64,000 bases of DNA, from contig CALKIZ010000069.1 in the NCBI GenBank assembly GCA_937995735.1, positions 1 through 64,000 of the forward strand. Direction: 5' to 3'. Position 1 is the stretch's first letter; every line of letters begins with the position of its first letter. A program made the position numbers and the translations under genes. The stretch comes from an uncultured Neomegalonema sp. Its GTDB lineage: Bacteria; Pseudomonadota; Alphaproteobacteria; Rhodobacterales; Rhodobacteraceae. Shown in pieces: positions 7,164 to 15,957 of the stretch. The notes under the pieces were generated by a model. It was not told the DNA's origin. It saw only the letters and a list, made by a program, of their open reading frames with translations, and searched no databases.

Positions 7164-8741
7164 TCACGTCACCCCGCACACCTCAATGAGCGTCGGTTTG
7201 TTTTCTGCAACAGCGTGAGCCAATGCATCCGGCAGGGCATCTGCACCGCTTAACGCGACAGTCTCATAACCGTAAGCCCGCCCGATCAACGTAAAGTCTG
7301 GCGGGGTCAGGTTCACGCCTTCCGGTTTGATCTGGCGGTTCTCCATAAAGCTGCGGATTTCGCCATAGCCATTGTTATTCCAGACAATCACCACAATCGG
7401 GAGGGCCTCGTCCATCGCGGTCCCCAATTCACCTAACGTGAACTGAATCCCGCCATCACCGATCAACACAATAGACGGGCGCGAAGGATCGCCGAGCTTC
7501 GCACCAATGGCCGCAGGCAAACCATAGCCGAGCGTTCCAAAGCCACTCGACGAATTAAACCACGCGCCTTCATTCCCCGGCTCGAATGCAAGGTTACCAG
7601 CATAGGTTAGTTGCGTTGAATCGCCGACCATCATTGCGGTTGGGACAGCTTCACGGATCGCACCAAGCGTATGCAGCATCTCGGTATAGCTTTCCGGCAA
7701 AGCCGCACGCGCGGCATCGCGTGTTTGTTTCGTCCGAACAGCGCCCTCGCGCGCCAACTCATCCACCCGTTTACAAAGATCAGCCATGACTGCCGCCGCA
7801 TCGCCTAGCACAGCAATATCCGTTCGCGGCCCCCGCGCTAGTTGTTCAGCGTCAATATCAACCCGCAGCATCCTCTTCGGCGCGGTCACGAGCCCAGTCT
7901 CGTAATCGAGATAGTCCGTCGGCCCCATCTCTGTCCCGAAAGCCAGCGCCAAATCGGAATCCTCAATAAGAGCCGCAACCGGCGCAAATCCGGGCGATGC
8001 CGCGACATGGAGCGGATGACCATGAGGGATCATCGCACGCGCGCTCATCGTCGTAACAATCGGGCAATCAAGACGCTCGGCCAATGCCAGTGCAGCCTGC
8101 GCCCCCTGCTTTGCACCGCCGCCCAATAACATCACCGGCGATTTGGCCGCATTGATCGCTGTAACCGCCTCATCAAGTGACGCGGGCACTGGACGCGCAA
8201 TAGATGGCGCGCGCGCAGGAGTGGGAAGCCCGTCTGTTGCCGCCCCCATCAGATCAAGCGGAATTTCAATATGAACCGGCCCCGGACGCGCCCCCTCGAA
8301 TACTGCGAAAGCACGGGCAACCGCATCGGGCAAATCTTCAGGTTTAAGAATGGTGCGCGAGAAAACAGAGCATTGTTTCGCAAAGCCACGCTGGTCAGGC
8401 ATTTCATGCAGATGGCCTTTACCCGACCCCATCTCGCCGCGCGCATTAACACCGGAAATCACCAACATCGGAATCGAGTCCGCTTTGGCTTGCAGCATCG
8501 CGGTTGCGATATTCGATAACCCCGGACCTGTGATAACGAGGCAAACACCGGGCTTGCCAGTCACCCGCGCATAGCCATCAGCCATGAACCCCGCCCCTTG
8601 CTCATGCCGGGGAGTAATGTGGCGGATGCTAGAGGTCGCAAGTCCCCGATACATCTCGGCGGTATGCACACCGGGAATCCCAAAAATCGCATCGACGTCA
8701 TACTGCTCGAGCAAAGCAATCAGATACTCGCCAAGATTCAT
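7164..8741 (-). CDS. thiamine-diphosphate-dependent decarboxylase, AruI-like (5-guanidino-2-oxopentanoate decarboxylase family)
   Basis: At 525 residues this is a full-length ThDP enzyme of the acetolactate synthase/decarboxylase superfamily. The N-terminal pyrimidine-binding domain carries the catalytic glutamate in PRHEQGAGFMADGYAR (E47). The C-terminal domain has the ThDP/Mg motif GDGGIQFTLGE...WNNNGYG (about 425-455). FGIPGVHTAEMYRGL near the start and ADSIPMLVISG match the AruI group of the arginine transaminase pathway. That pathway decarboxylates 2-ketoarginine to 4-guanidinobutyraldehyde. The transaminase aruH is not in the window. A stand-alone Lrp-type effector domain gene lies three bases upstream, so the two are one transcript. 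A related 2-oxo acid substrate is possible. Confidence 0.75.
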   Translation of the reverse strand: MNLGEYLIALLEQYDVDAIFGIPGVHTAEMYRGLATSSIRHITPRHEQGAGFMADGYARVTGKPGVCLVITGPGLSNIATAMLQAKADSIPMLVISGVNARGEMGSGKGHLHEMPDQRGFAKQCSVFSRTILKPEDLPDAVARAFAVFEGARPGPVHIEIPLDLMGAATDGLPTPARAPSIARPVPASLDEAVTAINAAKSPVMLLGGGAKQGAQAALALAERLDCPIVTTMSARAMIPHGHPLHVAASPGFAPVAALIEDSDLALAFGTEMGPTDYLDYETGLVTAPKRMLRVDIDAEQLARGPRTDIAVLGDAAAVMADLCKRVDELAREGAVRTKQTRDAARAALPESYTEMLHTLGAIREAVPTAMMVGDSTQLTYAGNLAFEPGNEGAWFNSSSGFGTLGYGLPAAIGAKLGDPSRPSIVLIGDGGIQFTLGELGTAMDEALPIVVIVWNNNGYGEIRSFMENRQIKPEGVNLTPPDFTLIGRAYGYETVALSGADALPDALAHAVAENKPTLIEVCGVT

Positions 8742-8744
8742 GCC

Positions 8745-8981
8745 TTAAAACGCCCTGAAAGTCAGGATTGTATAGGTATCGCGGATGCCGGAAATCGCGT
8801 GGATCTTTTCATTCACGAAATGCCCTATATCAACACTGTCCTCGACGTAACACTTGGCAATTAAGTCCCAATCGCCACTGGTAGAGTGGACTTCAGATGC
8901 TATTTCAGCATCTGCGATAGCGGCAGCGACCTCGTAAGCACGGCCTAACTCGCATTTTATATTCACAAAAAAGCATTGCAT
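8745..8981 (-). CDS. stand-alone Lrp/AsnC effector-binding (RAM) domain protein
   Basis: This 78-residue protein is only the ligand-binding half of an Lrp regulator: an alpha-beta sandwich with the SGDWDLIAKCYVED and GIRDTYTILTF segments. It has no DNA-binding helix-turn-helix. Such SMBP/RAM proteins bind amino acids, form oligomers, and may act as sensors or modulate enzymes. It lies three bases before the AruI-like decarboxylase and is almost certainly co-transcribed, so a role in sensing the pathway's amino acid is plausible but inferred. Confidence 0.85.
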   Translation of the reverse strand: MQCFFVNIKCELGRAYEVAAAIADAEIASEVHSTSGDWDLIAKCYVEDSVDIGHFVNEKIHAISGIRDTYTILTFRAF

Positions 8982-9012
8982 GACGATGTTGTCTCACGTC
9001 CTACGCTCAGGA

Positions 9013-9786
9013 TCAATCATAGCTATGCCCTGCCCGCAAACCTTCACGGACACGATGGGCAATATCGAGAAATTCTTGGCTCTCCCGAATATCGAGCGGG
9101 CGTTCTTTCGGCAAGGTCGTCTCGATCACATCGGTCACACGACCGGGACGCGGGGACATGACCACGATCTTCGTCGAAAGATAGACCGCTTCGGGGATCG
9201 AGTGCGTCACAAAACAGATCGTTTTATCTGTGCGATCCCAGAGCTTGAGCAGTTGTTCGTTCAAGTGATCGCGCACAATTTCGTCCAGCGCACCGAATGG
9301 TTCATCCATCAGCAACAGGTCCGCATCAAAGGCCAACGCACGGGCAATCGAAGCCCGTTGCTGCATTCCACCGGACAATTGCCATGGGAATTTCTTACCA
9401 AACCCCTTGAGATCGACCAGCTCCAGCACGCGCTCAATACGCTCTTGGCGCTCACGCTTGGGAATACCCATGATCTCCAGCGGCAATGCGATATTCTTGG
9501 CAATACTCCGCCACGGATAAAGCCCCGCCGCCTGAAAAACATAGCCATAGGAACGGTCGAGTCGTGCTTGTTCCGGCGAGACGCCGTTGACGGCAATATC
9601 TCCGCCTGTCGGCTTTTCTAGGTCAGCAATAACCCGCAGAAATGTCGTTTTACCGCACCCGCTGGGTCCAATAAAGGAGACGAATTCACCTTTATCGATG
9701 GTCAGATCGACATCTGACAGCGCATGAATAGGACCGTCATTGGTTTCAAATGTCAGCGAAAGTTTTTCGGCGGATACGACAGTCAC
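9013..9786 (-). CDS. ABC transporter ATP-binding protein, NitT/TauT (SsuB/TauB) type
   Basis: The 257-residue ATPase has every motif: Walker A GPSGCGKTT (40-48), Q-loop FQAAGLYPWR, signature LSGGMQQR (137-144), Walker B LLLMDEPFG (157-165) and the H-loop CFVTHSIPEAVYL. The sequence is typical of the nitrate/sulfonate/taurine/pyrimidine-precursor importers. Such importers need a permease and a binding protein; neither is next to it. Upstream is a divergent GST, and downstream is the Lrp-domain/AruI unit. It may serve a permease encoded elsewhere, or it is a leftover of a broken operon. Confidence 0.9.
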   Translation of the reverse strand: MTVVSAEKLSLTFETNDGPIHALSDVDLTIDKGEFVSFIGPSGCGKTTFLRVIADLEKPTGGDIAVNGVSPEQARLDRSYGYVFQAAGLYPWRSIAKNIALPLEIMGIPKRERQERIERVLELVDLKGFGKKFPWQLSGGMQQRASIARALAFDADLLLMDEPFGALDEIVRDHLNEQLLKLWDRTDKTICFVTHSIPEAVYLSTKIVVMSPRPGRVTDVIETTLPKERPLDIRESQEFLDIAHRVREGLRAGHSYD

Positions 9787-9967
9787 AAATAAGAAGCCCC
9801 GGACCTAAATGTGGCCCTTTCAAATGTAATAATAGCCTATCTGACGGCGCAGAACCAAGAACGTCAAGAGGCAATCCGAATAGACATGCGCTTTATCCTT
9901 GCCGCCCTATTGTCAACGCTACATCAAGGCACACATAAAAACATGCCTATAAACCGGAGTGCCCCGC

Positions 9968-10918
9968 GTGACCAATTCGCTATCAGAAATTATCCTTCAT
10001 AATTATCCGCAATCGCCCGTCGCGGAAAAGGCCCGTGTTGCATTAGGGATCAAACAGCTCGCTTGGCGCTCGGTAGAGATTCCGCGCATTCCACCAAAAC
10101 CTATGCTAACAATGCTGACAGGTGGATATCGCCGTACACCAGTAATGCAGATTGGCGCAGATATTTACTGCGACACCCAATGCATTATTCGCGAGTTGGA
10201 ACGCCGTCATCCCTCGCCCTCTTTCTTTCCGGCGAAAGATACCGGGTTACTCTGGTCTCTAAGTCGCTGGACTGATGGCGCATTATTCGACCTCAGCGTA
10301 AAGATTGTCCTTGGATCGGCAGGCGACGGCCTCCCTCAAGATTTCGCAGAAGATAGAGGCCGTCTCTATCTTGGACCCGATTGGGCGAAGGGTCTCAAAG
10401 AAGCAAACAGCACATTGCCCCACCTCGCGGCACAAATGCGCGCAGCTTTGCAATGGCTCAATGACCAACTGAAAGATGGCCGCGCGTTCATCTCCGGCGA
10501 TGCACCCGCCGCGATTGACGCACAGTTTTATCATACGATCTGGTTCATCAGAGGACGATGGGACCGTGGCCCCGCTTTTCTGTCCGAATTTTCTGAGGTC
10601 GAAAGATGGGAAGCCAATATCAACGAAATCGGCCATGGAGCCATGTCCGAAATGACCGCAGAGGAGGCAATCGCTCGTGCCAAATCATGCGAACCAATTA
10701 CGTCAGAGGCAACAGACCCGCATGATCCTCAGGGCCTCACCTCCGGCATGATGGTTACAGTTTCGCCCGACCTCGACGGCGGTGAGCAACCTGTTGACGG
10801 TACGATTGTGAGCGCCACGGTCGACACCGTAACACTTCGGCGCTCGGAAGAAGACATTGGAACCCTACATGTCCACTTCCCTCGTGCGGGGTATCGGGTC
10901 GATATAGCGGATGAGTGA
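9968..10918 (+). CDS. glutathione S-transferase family protein with C-terminal extension
   Basis: I place the start at the second GTG (MTNSLSEIILHNY), which has ccggag nine bases upstream; the first GTG abuts that sequence. Residues 8-85 form a thioredoxin-like GST N-domain (IILHNYPQSPVAEKARVAL, then YRRTPVMQIGADIYCDTQCIIRELER). A helical GST C-domain follows (FISGDAPAAIDAQFYHTIWFIRG). After about residue 225 comes an extra segment of some 90 residues ending in HVHFPRAGYRVDIADE, which looks like a small beta domain and is not part of the classic GST fold. GSTs conjugate or bind glutathione adducts; the substrate is unknown. It is transcribed alone. Confidence 0.82.
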   Translation: MTNSLSEIILHNYPQSPVAEKARVALGIKQLAWRSVEIPRIPPKPMLTMLTGGYRRTPVMQIGADIYCDTQCIIRELERRHPSPSFFPAKDTGLLWSLSRWTDGALFDLSVKIVLGSAGDGLPQDFAEDRGRLYLGPDWAKGLKEANSTLPHLAAQMRAALQWLNDQLKDGRAFISGDAPAAIDAQFYHTIWFIRGRWDRGPAFLSEFSEVERWEANINEIGHGAMSEMTAEEAIARAKSCEPITSEATDPHDPQGLTSGMMVTVSPDLDGGEQPVDGTIVSATVDTVTLRRSEEDIGTLHVHFPRAGYRVDIADE

Positions 10919-10965
10919 AAGATTTGGTTATTCGATAGTATCTGACGCTATCGACAGTTAGTCCA

Positions 10966-11003
10966 GATCTCTTTGGAGCGGATATTTTCGCTCTAAAGAG
11001 ATC
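10966..11003. terminator. hairpin between convergent genes, terminator-like
   Basis: The arms gatctctttggagcg and cgctctaaagagatc can pair over 15 bases with one G-T wobble around an 8-base loop. The stem lies between the GST gene and the convergent flavoprotein gene. No T run follows on either strand, so it may be a factor-independent terminator of weak type or an mRNA 3'-end protector. A second, smaller repeat, cgatag...ctatcg, lies at 10933-10953. Confidence 0.5.
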
Positions 11004-11089
11004 GACATAATCTTTCGCTTCCTTCAGACTCCATCCAGTGGTTTCGCATCAGTCTTTCCAGAGGATGATTACGCTTCCCAAAAGCTGCT

Positions 11090-12289
11090 CTACCCGAAGT
11101 GAGCCAGAACGCCATACGCGGCACGATGGCCACTGGCAAAGCATCCTTGCAGGAGGTATCCGCCTGTCGAGGCTTCCCAATCCAACATCTCACCAGCAAC
11201 GAAAACACCCGGACGAGCCTTGAGCATAAGGTTATCATCTACGGATGCAGAACTGACACCCCCCGCCGTCGAAATCGCGCGCTCAATTGGATAGACGCCC
11301 CGCAAGGGGACATTTGTAGCTTTGACAACAGCCGCGAGCTGATCCGCGCTATCGGGTAAAGGATGATGGCTCTCGCGCATAATGGCGATGGCTGCACGGG
11401 ACAAGCCCAACTTCCGAAGGCGGTTTGACAAAGAGTCACCAGCGCGATTGCGTTTAAGGCGGTTTTCGATTTCGGAAACATCAAGGGCGGGTTTAAAATC
11501 AACCGTCAACACCGCCTCGCCCGCACGGTCGATCTCGTCCCGTAAAGGCGCAGACAAGGCATAGATCGCGCCGCCCTCGATACCCGCCTCGGTGATGACC
11601 GCTTCACCTAAAACCGTTTCATTGCCAAAACTGAAGGACACAGATTTTAAAGGCGTTCCGGCAAACTTACTGCCGACATGCTCCTGCCATCCAATCGTGA
11701 ACCCGCAGTTTGACGGGCGCAGCGGAGATAGTGCCACGCCCTCAGCGCCCAATAAATCCTGCCACGTTCCGTCAGACCCAAGCCGTGGCCAACTTGCCCC
11801 GCCCATTGCGAGAACCACCGCATCGGGGGTCGTGCTGACCTCACCCTCTGGCGTATCAAATAAAAGCGCATCGCCGCGCCAACCAAGCCAGCGATGCCGC
11901 GTCCGAGTCGCGACACCCTTCCCTGCCAGCCGCCTCAGCCATGCCCGCAAAAGCGGCGAGGCTTTGAATGATCTGGGGAAGACACGTCCAGAACTGCCAA
12001 CAAAAGTTTCCTCACCAAGAGCTTCGCACCATTCCCGCAAAGCCTGCGGCGTAAAAGCGTCGATCATTACCGGCAGCCCTAAGGGCCCGCGATAACGCCC
12101 TTTAAAATGTTCCAGAGCTTCAGAATGCGTGAGATTCAGCCCGCCAATTCCGGCCATAAGAAATTTACGCCCTAGCGATGGCATCTGGTCGAAAACCGTA
12201 ACATCCCAACCTGCCTCCGCGAGCATCTCCGCCGCCATCAGGCCCGCTGGTCCTCCCCCGACAATCGCACATGATTTTGGTTGAGCCAC
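11090..12289 (-). CDS. HI0933-like FAD/NAD(P)-binding flavoprotein
   Basis: The 399-residue protein begins with a Rossmann dinucleotide site (CAIVGGGPAGLMAAEML, about 7-23) followed by GRKFLMAGIGGLNLTHSE, the mark of the HI0933/YhiN family. The C-terminus has the conserved ATGG-type FAD segment GVFVAGEMLDWEASTGGYLLQGCFASG. The family includes putative aminoacetone oxidases, but the reaction is unproven. Length and the VFPRSFKASPLLRAWL segment fit the alphaproteobacterial/pseudomonad subgroup. It is divergent from znuA with a Zur palindrome in the gap, so it might also respond to zinc; that is speculative. Confidence 0.85.
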   Translation of the reverse strand: MAQPKSCAIVGGGPAGLMAAEMLAEAGWDVTVFDQMPSLGRKFLMAGIGGLNLTHSEALEHFKGRYRGPLGLPVMIDAFTPQALREWCEALGEETFVGSSGRVFPRSFKASPLLRAWLRRLAGKGVATRTRHRWLGWRGDALLFDTPEGEVSTTPDAVVLAMGGASWPRLGSDGTWQDLLGAEGVALSPLRPSNCGFTIGWQEHVGSKFAGTPLKSVSFSFGNETVLGEAVITEAGIEGGAIYALSAPLRDEIDRAGEAVLTVDFKPALDVSEIENRLKRNRAGDSLSNRLRKLGLSRAAIAIMRESHHPLPDSADQLAAVVKATNVPLRGVYPIERAISTAGGVSSASVDDNLMLKARPGVFVAGEMLDWEASTGGYLLQGCFASGHRAAYGVLAHFG

Positions 12290-12304
12290 CAGCCACTCCG
12301 CTAT

Positions 12305-12319
12305 TGTTATATTATAACA
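12305..12319. promoter_or_regulatory. Zur box (zinc uptake regulator operator)
   Basis: The sequence TGTTATATTATAACA is a perfect 7-1-7 palindrome matching the known proteobacterial Zur consensus TGTTATAwTATAACA. It lies 51 bases before the znuA start and 16 bases before the start of the divergent flavoprotein gene, so it is well placed to repress either or both when zinc is plentiful. Confidence 0.85.
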
Positions 12320-12369
12320 CTTTTGATAAAGCTACGCATTCCCCTATCGCCTATCAGCCGGGAAGTCTG

Positions 12370-13296
12370 ATGAGAACCATGATGTTAACGCTCGCCTCAA
12401 TCGTATTTTCGGTTAAGGCTCATGCCCAATCACCTAACGTCGTAGCCGATGTTGCACCGATCCATTCATTGGTCGCGCAGGTTATGAAGGGCGTTGGAAA
12501 ACCCGCGCTACTGGTCCCGGCAAAAGTGTCACCCCATGGCCATGCCCTGAAAGTCTCTCAAATGCGCGCGCTGACACAAGCAGATGTCGTATTTTGGGTC
12601 GGAGAAGCGCTGACACCATGGCTCGAGAAAGCATTGGACAGGCTTCCCGAAGATGCAGAGGCGGTCGAGCTATTGGATGCAGATGGTCTGAACCTGCTAA
12701 CATACGACACGGACGAAGAAGAAGGTGACGATCACGATGAGCATGAAGATCATGACGATCATCATCACGACCATGATCATGCAGGTTTAGATCCACATAT
12801 CTGGCTCGACCCAGCGAATGCAAAAGTTTTGATCGACGCCATTGCCAATACGCTCGCCCAACGCGACGCGGCAAATGCAGAGCGCTATAAAACCAATGCA
12901 GAAACCGCAAAAGAGACGCTCGAAAAATTACTGACAGATACACACTCCGCAACCAAGGCAATCAAAGACAAACGCTACATCGTATATCACGACGGATACC
13001 GTTATTTCGAAGCGCAATTCGGCCTTGGGAGAGCGGTTGCGATTGCCGACGGACATGCGGCCAAACCCGGCGCGAAACGCCTCATCGCCATACGCAAAAC
13101 CGTTTCCGAGCTTAGCCCGCGCTGTATCTTTTCCGAAAGTCAGTTCGAAACGCGGCCAGTGCAATCCCTCTTACGCGGAACAGATGCGACCGAAGCTCAA
13201 CTCGACCCCATGGGACAGTCGATAGAACCGGGCCCACATCTTTATGAAACACTAATCCGGAACTTGACTAACACGTTTACGCGCTGCCTTAAATAG
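12370..13296 (+). CDS. znuA: zinc ABC transporter substrate-binding protein ZnuA
   Basis: I choose the ATG giving MRTMMLTLASIVFSVKAHAQ, a signal peptide cleaved after AHA; the ORF track's earlier start lies upstream of the Zur box. The 308-residue protein has the cluster A-I binding-protein fold. Its metal-binding histidines are seen in VAPIHSLVAQV and KVSPHGHALKVSQ. A His/Asp-rich mobile loop (DDHHHDHDHAG) and LDPHIWLDPANA follow. ZnuA captures zinc in the periplasm for ZnuBC. No znuB or znuC is in the window; the next gene is convergent and its 3' end overlaps by eight bases. The Zur box upstream supports zinc-responsive control. Confidence 0.9.
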   Translation: MRTMMLTLASIVFSVKAHAQSPNVVADVAPIHSLVAQVMKGVGKPALLVPAKVSPHGHALKVSQMRALTQADVVFWVGEALTPWLEKALDRLPEDAEAVELLDADGLNLLTYDTDEEEGDDHDEHEDHDDHHHDHDHAGLDPHIWLDPANAKVLIDAIANTLAQRDAANAERYKTNAETAKETLEKLLTDTHSATKAIKDKRYIVYHDGYRYFEAQFGLGRAVAIADGHAAKPGAKRLIAIRKTVSELSPRCIFSESQFETRPVQSLLRGTDATEAQLDPMGQSIEPGPHLYETLIRNLTNTFTRCLK

Positions 13297-14740
13297 AAGC
13301 GGCAGCGCTTCTGCGGCGCATTCCCAACGCAAAAGCCCCGCAGCCGATAACCAGCACGGCTATGCAGATATAAAGCAGCGCCGTGTATTTATGCTCAACG
13401 CCCATCAAGGCCATAGCGTCAATGCCAATGGCCTTTTTGCCGTTAATCAGAAAGTACAATACTGCGCCGCCCAGCGCCGCTGCGAATGAGACAAGATAGC
13501 TCCATAGCGCGATTTGTGCCCCGCCAAGTAGCGAAAACAAAATCACCGGAGCTAGAAACATCGAAGCCGTCCCCGAGACTGCGACCGCAGCGAATAGGTC
13601 TTGCGAGCCGAAGAAGCAAAAGGCCAAGCCGCCCACCATAAACGCCGCCATTGTCAGGCGTCCGCTGGTCACTGAATGGGGCAGCACTTTCATATCGACG
13701 ACGACAAGTTTCGACGCGCTCGACAATGTTGAATCGAGTGTCGAGATGGCCGAGACGATCAAAGCTGCATTCACGGCAACCATAACCCAAGGTCCAAACA
13801 TCTGTTGCCAGACATCCTGCATCCCCTGACCCTCAGTCGCTAAAATTCCTGCTTGAACGCCAAATAAACCAAAGCCGAAGATGCACAGTGCAGAAATCCA
13901 AAAAGCATGAACAAACGACCATGCCGTCGTGCGCCGATCCGCAATCAAGCCACGGTCCATCATAACCGGATCATGCAGCGGATAGCTCAACACCTGCAAG
14001 AGGGCGACCCCGAGTAGAACCCACCCCGGAAGCGCACCACTTTTGCCTTCTGCACTCGCAATAGCGGCAAAATTGAAACTCTCATGCGTTATTAATGTAG
14101 TCAGCGCGATGGCAAAGACCGCAAGAAAAACCAGCATTTGCATGACATCGGTTTTCAGTGATGCCCGCAACCCTCCAAGCATCGAATACCCGACACCAAT
14201 CATGGCAAGCACCACCATCGCAAGCCCGCCGCCATCATCAATCGAACCGGTTGACAGCACCCCCCCGAAAAGATTAGCACCGATGACGACCGAGAAAATC
14301 CCACCAACAACCAACAAATTAGCGAAGACTTCCGACAGAAGCCGCAGAGCGATAACAAAGTTATAGCACGTCACGCCTGCGCCGCCAAAACGGTCACTCA
14401 AAAAGCTCTGCACAGATTCATATTTATATCCATGCCGAAACCGAAGCTGATCAATGATCAGCCCTCCCGTTAGGAAAGAGAGGTAATAGGCGGCATAGGC
14501 CAGCGCCCCCGGCGTTCCGTAATAAAACCCGAGAATCGCCGCCGTCATCAAAGACCGTGCGAAAATCCATGTCGTGACTTGGCTCAGTACCAATGTCCAA
14601 AGACCGGGAGCCAACCCTCGAGGGTCTTTACCGTTGAAGAAACCAGCCTCGCTTACCTCTCGCGGTGTCAGAAAATAACTGGCAATACCGACAGCCGAAA
14701 TCAGGCCAATCAAAAGAATGGTCGGAGCGTGTTCGATCAT
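13289..14740 (-). CDS. sodium:solute symporter (SSS) family transporter
   Basis: This membrane protein of 483 residues has about 13 hydrophobic segments and the SSS-family pattern. It includes SQVTTWIFARSLMTAA, GYKYESVQSFLSDRFGG, and SAISTLDSTLSSASKLVVVD, which corresponds to the conserved sodium-site helix. SSS proteins import solutes such as amino acids, sugars, urea or carboxylates with sodium. The substrate is not evident. Its 3' end overlaps the convergent znuA end by eight bases. It stands 112 bases downstream of the end of a DAO-type oxidase on the same strand, so it could be co-transcribed and import that enzyme's substrate, but no direct evidence exists. Confidence 0.88.
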   Translation of the reverse strand: MIEHAPTILLIGLISAVGIASYFLTPREVSEAGFFNGKDPRGLAPGLWTLVLSQVTTWIFARSLMTAAILGFYYGTPGALAYAAYYLSFLTGGLIIDQLRFRHGYKYESVQSFLSDRFGGAGVTCYNFVIALRLLSEVFANLLVVGGIFSVVIGANLFGGVLSTGSIDDGGGLAMVVLAMIGVGYSMLGGLRASLKTDVMQMLVFLAVFAIALTTLITHESFNFAAIASAEGKSGALPGWVLLGVALLQVLSYPLHDPVMMDRGLIADRRTTAWSFVHAFWISALCIFGFGLFGVQAGILATEGQGMQDVWQQMFGPWVMVAVNAALIVSAISTLDSTLSSASKLVVVDMKVLPHSVTSGRLTMAAFMVGGLAFCFFGSQDLFAAVAVSGTASMFLAPVILFSLLGGAQIALWSYLVSFAAALGGAVLYFLINGKKAIGIDAMALMGVEHKYTALLYICIAVLVIGCGAFALGMRRRSAAASI

Positions 14741-14852
14741 GAATTAGTCCTTGGATGGTCACTCAGCGGCGGGCTTAAAGGTTTCATCCCGAGCGGTTAC
14801 GCGCTGAACGGCGTTGTGGCAAGTTATAGGGTGGCAATAAGGCGTTAAGGAA

Positions 14853-15896
14853 TCAGGCTGCCGTCTTCGCAACAGCTTGTTCTGCCGCAATATGCGCCAT
14901 TGCCAAGCCGGTTTTGAACCCACCCGTAGCAACAATGACGCCTTCCAAAGACGGATGTTTCTCTACCAATAAGCGCTTATTCGCGGCACGGGGTCTCAGT
15001 CGCGCCCATTTTTCGATAATTTCCGCTTCAGCAATCCTCGGGCAAATCTCCCGCGCACGCTCGATAAGGGTATCAAGTTGCGTATCGGTTGTTTCCGCAT
15101 CCAAATAATCGCGTTCGCTGGTTGCACCAACGGCAACCAATCCTTCGCCGCGTGGAACGATATAAAGGCGATCCCGGTAAATGATAGGCAACTCATCAAG
15201 TCCTGAATCAGGCCCAACCCTCAAGATTGCCGCTTGGCCTTTTTCACCTCTCCCCGCCGGAACATCGTCCTCGACGTCAGGGAGCAGACGAAACGCATCC
15301 GCACCCGTTGCGAGAAATATCCATTTCGCAGACAAGCGCGTCCCGTTTTCAAAGATTGCAGTGTTATTTTCGAGATGGGAGAGCCGGTATCCTGTTTCGA
15401 CAGTCCCAACGCTCGCGACAAGCGCCCGGCAATAGTTTCGGGCATCGATTCGAGCTGATAAACCGCAATTTACCGCCCCAAACGGCGCGGCTTCCGCAGA
15501 TAGCCACGTAGGGTCCGGTGAAATAATCGACATGCCAGCAACGCCCTGCCAATTGGACTCGGCATCCTGCGCCCTCCCCCGCCACAGAGGGACATGCGTG
15601 TCCCGTGTCAGCGGAATCAACCGCCCACACCGGCGATACCCCACATCAATGCCCGTTTCATCCTCAAGGGCCTGAACAAGCTCTGAAAGCGATGTAAGCG
15701 CTTCAAATTGCGACTGTTTTTTCTCGTTCCAGCGGTCCGGCGCGTGAGGAGCCAACACACCCAAAGGCGTGGCACTTGCACCAGCGCCCACACCCACTGC
15801 ATCCACAACAACGACCTCACGCCCCGTTGTTTTCAAGGCGCGGGCAATGCTGAGGCCGAAAACACCGGCCCCGACAATCAGACATTCTGCATCCAT
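14853..15896 (-). CDS. FAD-dependent oxidoreductase, DAO family (glycine oxidase ThiO-like)
   Basis: The preferred start gives MDAECLIVGAGVFGLSIARAL, placing the FAD-binding GxGxxG at residues 8-13; the ORF track adds twelve unsupported residues. The 347-residue protein has the DAO layout: the second FAD contact is VGAGASATPLGVLAPHAPDRW, the middle part holds YIVPRGEGLVAVGATSERD, and the C-terminus has GVIVATGGFKTGLAMAH. Family members oxidise amines or D-amino acids and release hydrogen peroxide, and ThiO makes iminoglycine for thiamine. No thi genes are nearby, so the substrate is open. Confidence 0.85.
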   Translation of the reverse strand: MDAECLIVGAGVFGLSIARALKTTGREVVVVDAVGVGAGASATPLGVLAPHAPDRWNEKKQSQFEALTSLSELVQALEDETGIDVGYRRCGRLIPLTRDTHVPLWRGRAQDAESNWQGVAGMSIISPDPTWLSAEAAPFGAVNCGLSARIDARNYCRALVASVGTVETGYRLSHLENNTAIFENGTRLSAKWIFLATGADAFRLLPDVEDDVPAGRGEKGQAAILRVGPDSGLDELPIIYRDRLYIVPRGEGLVAVGATSERDYLDAETTDTQLDTLIERAREICPRIAEAEIIEKWARLRPRAANKRLLVEKHPSLEGVIVATGGFKTGLAMAHIAAEQAVAKTAA

Positions 15897-15957
15897 AATC
15901 TGTGACCAACGGCAATTTGATCCGTGACGCAACAGCTTCGTGCTTTAAAGTGGAAGG

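Noticed and set aside
11592-12095. 167-residue plus-strand ORF opposite the flavoprotein
   Set aside because: It is antisense with no recognisable domain.
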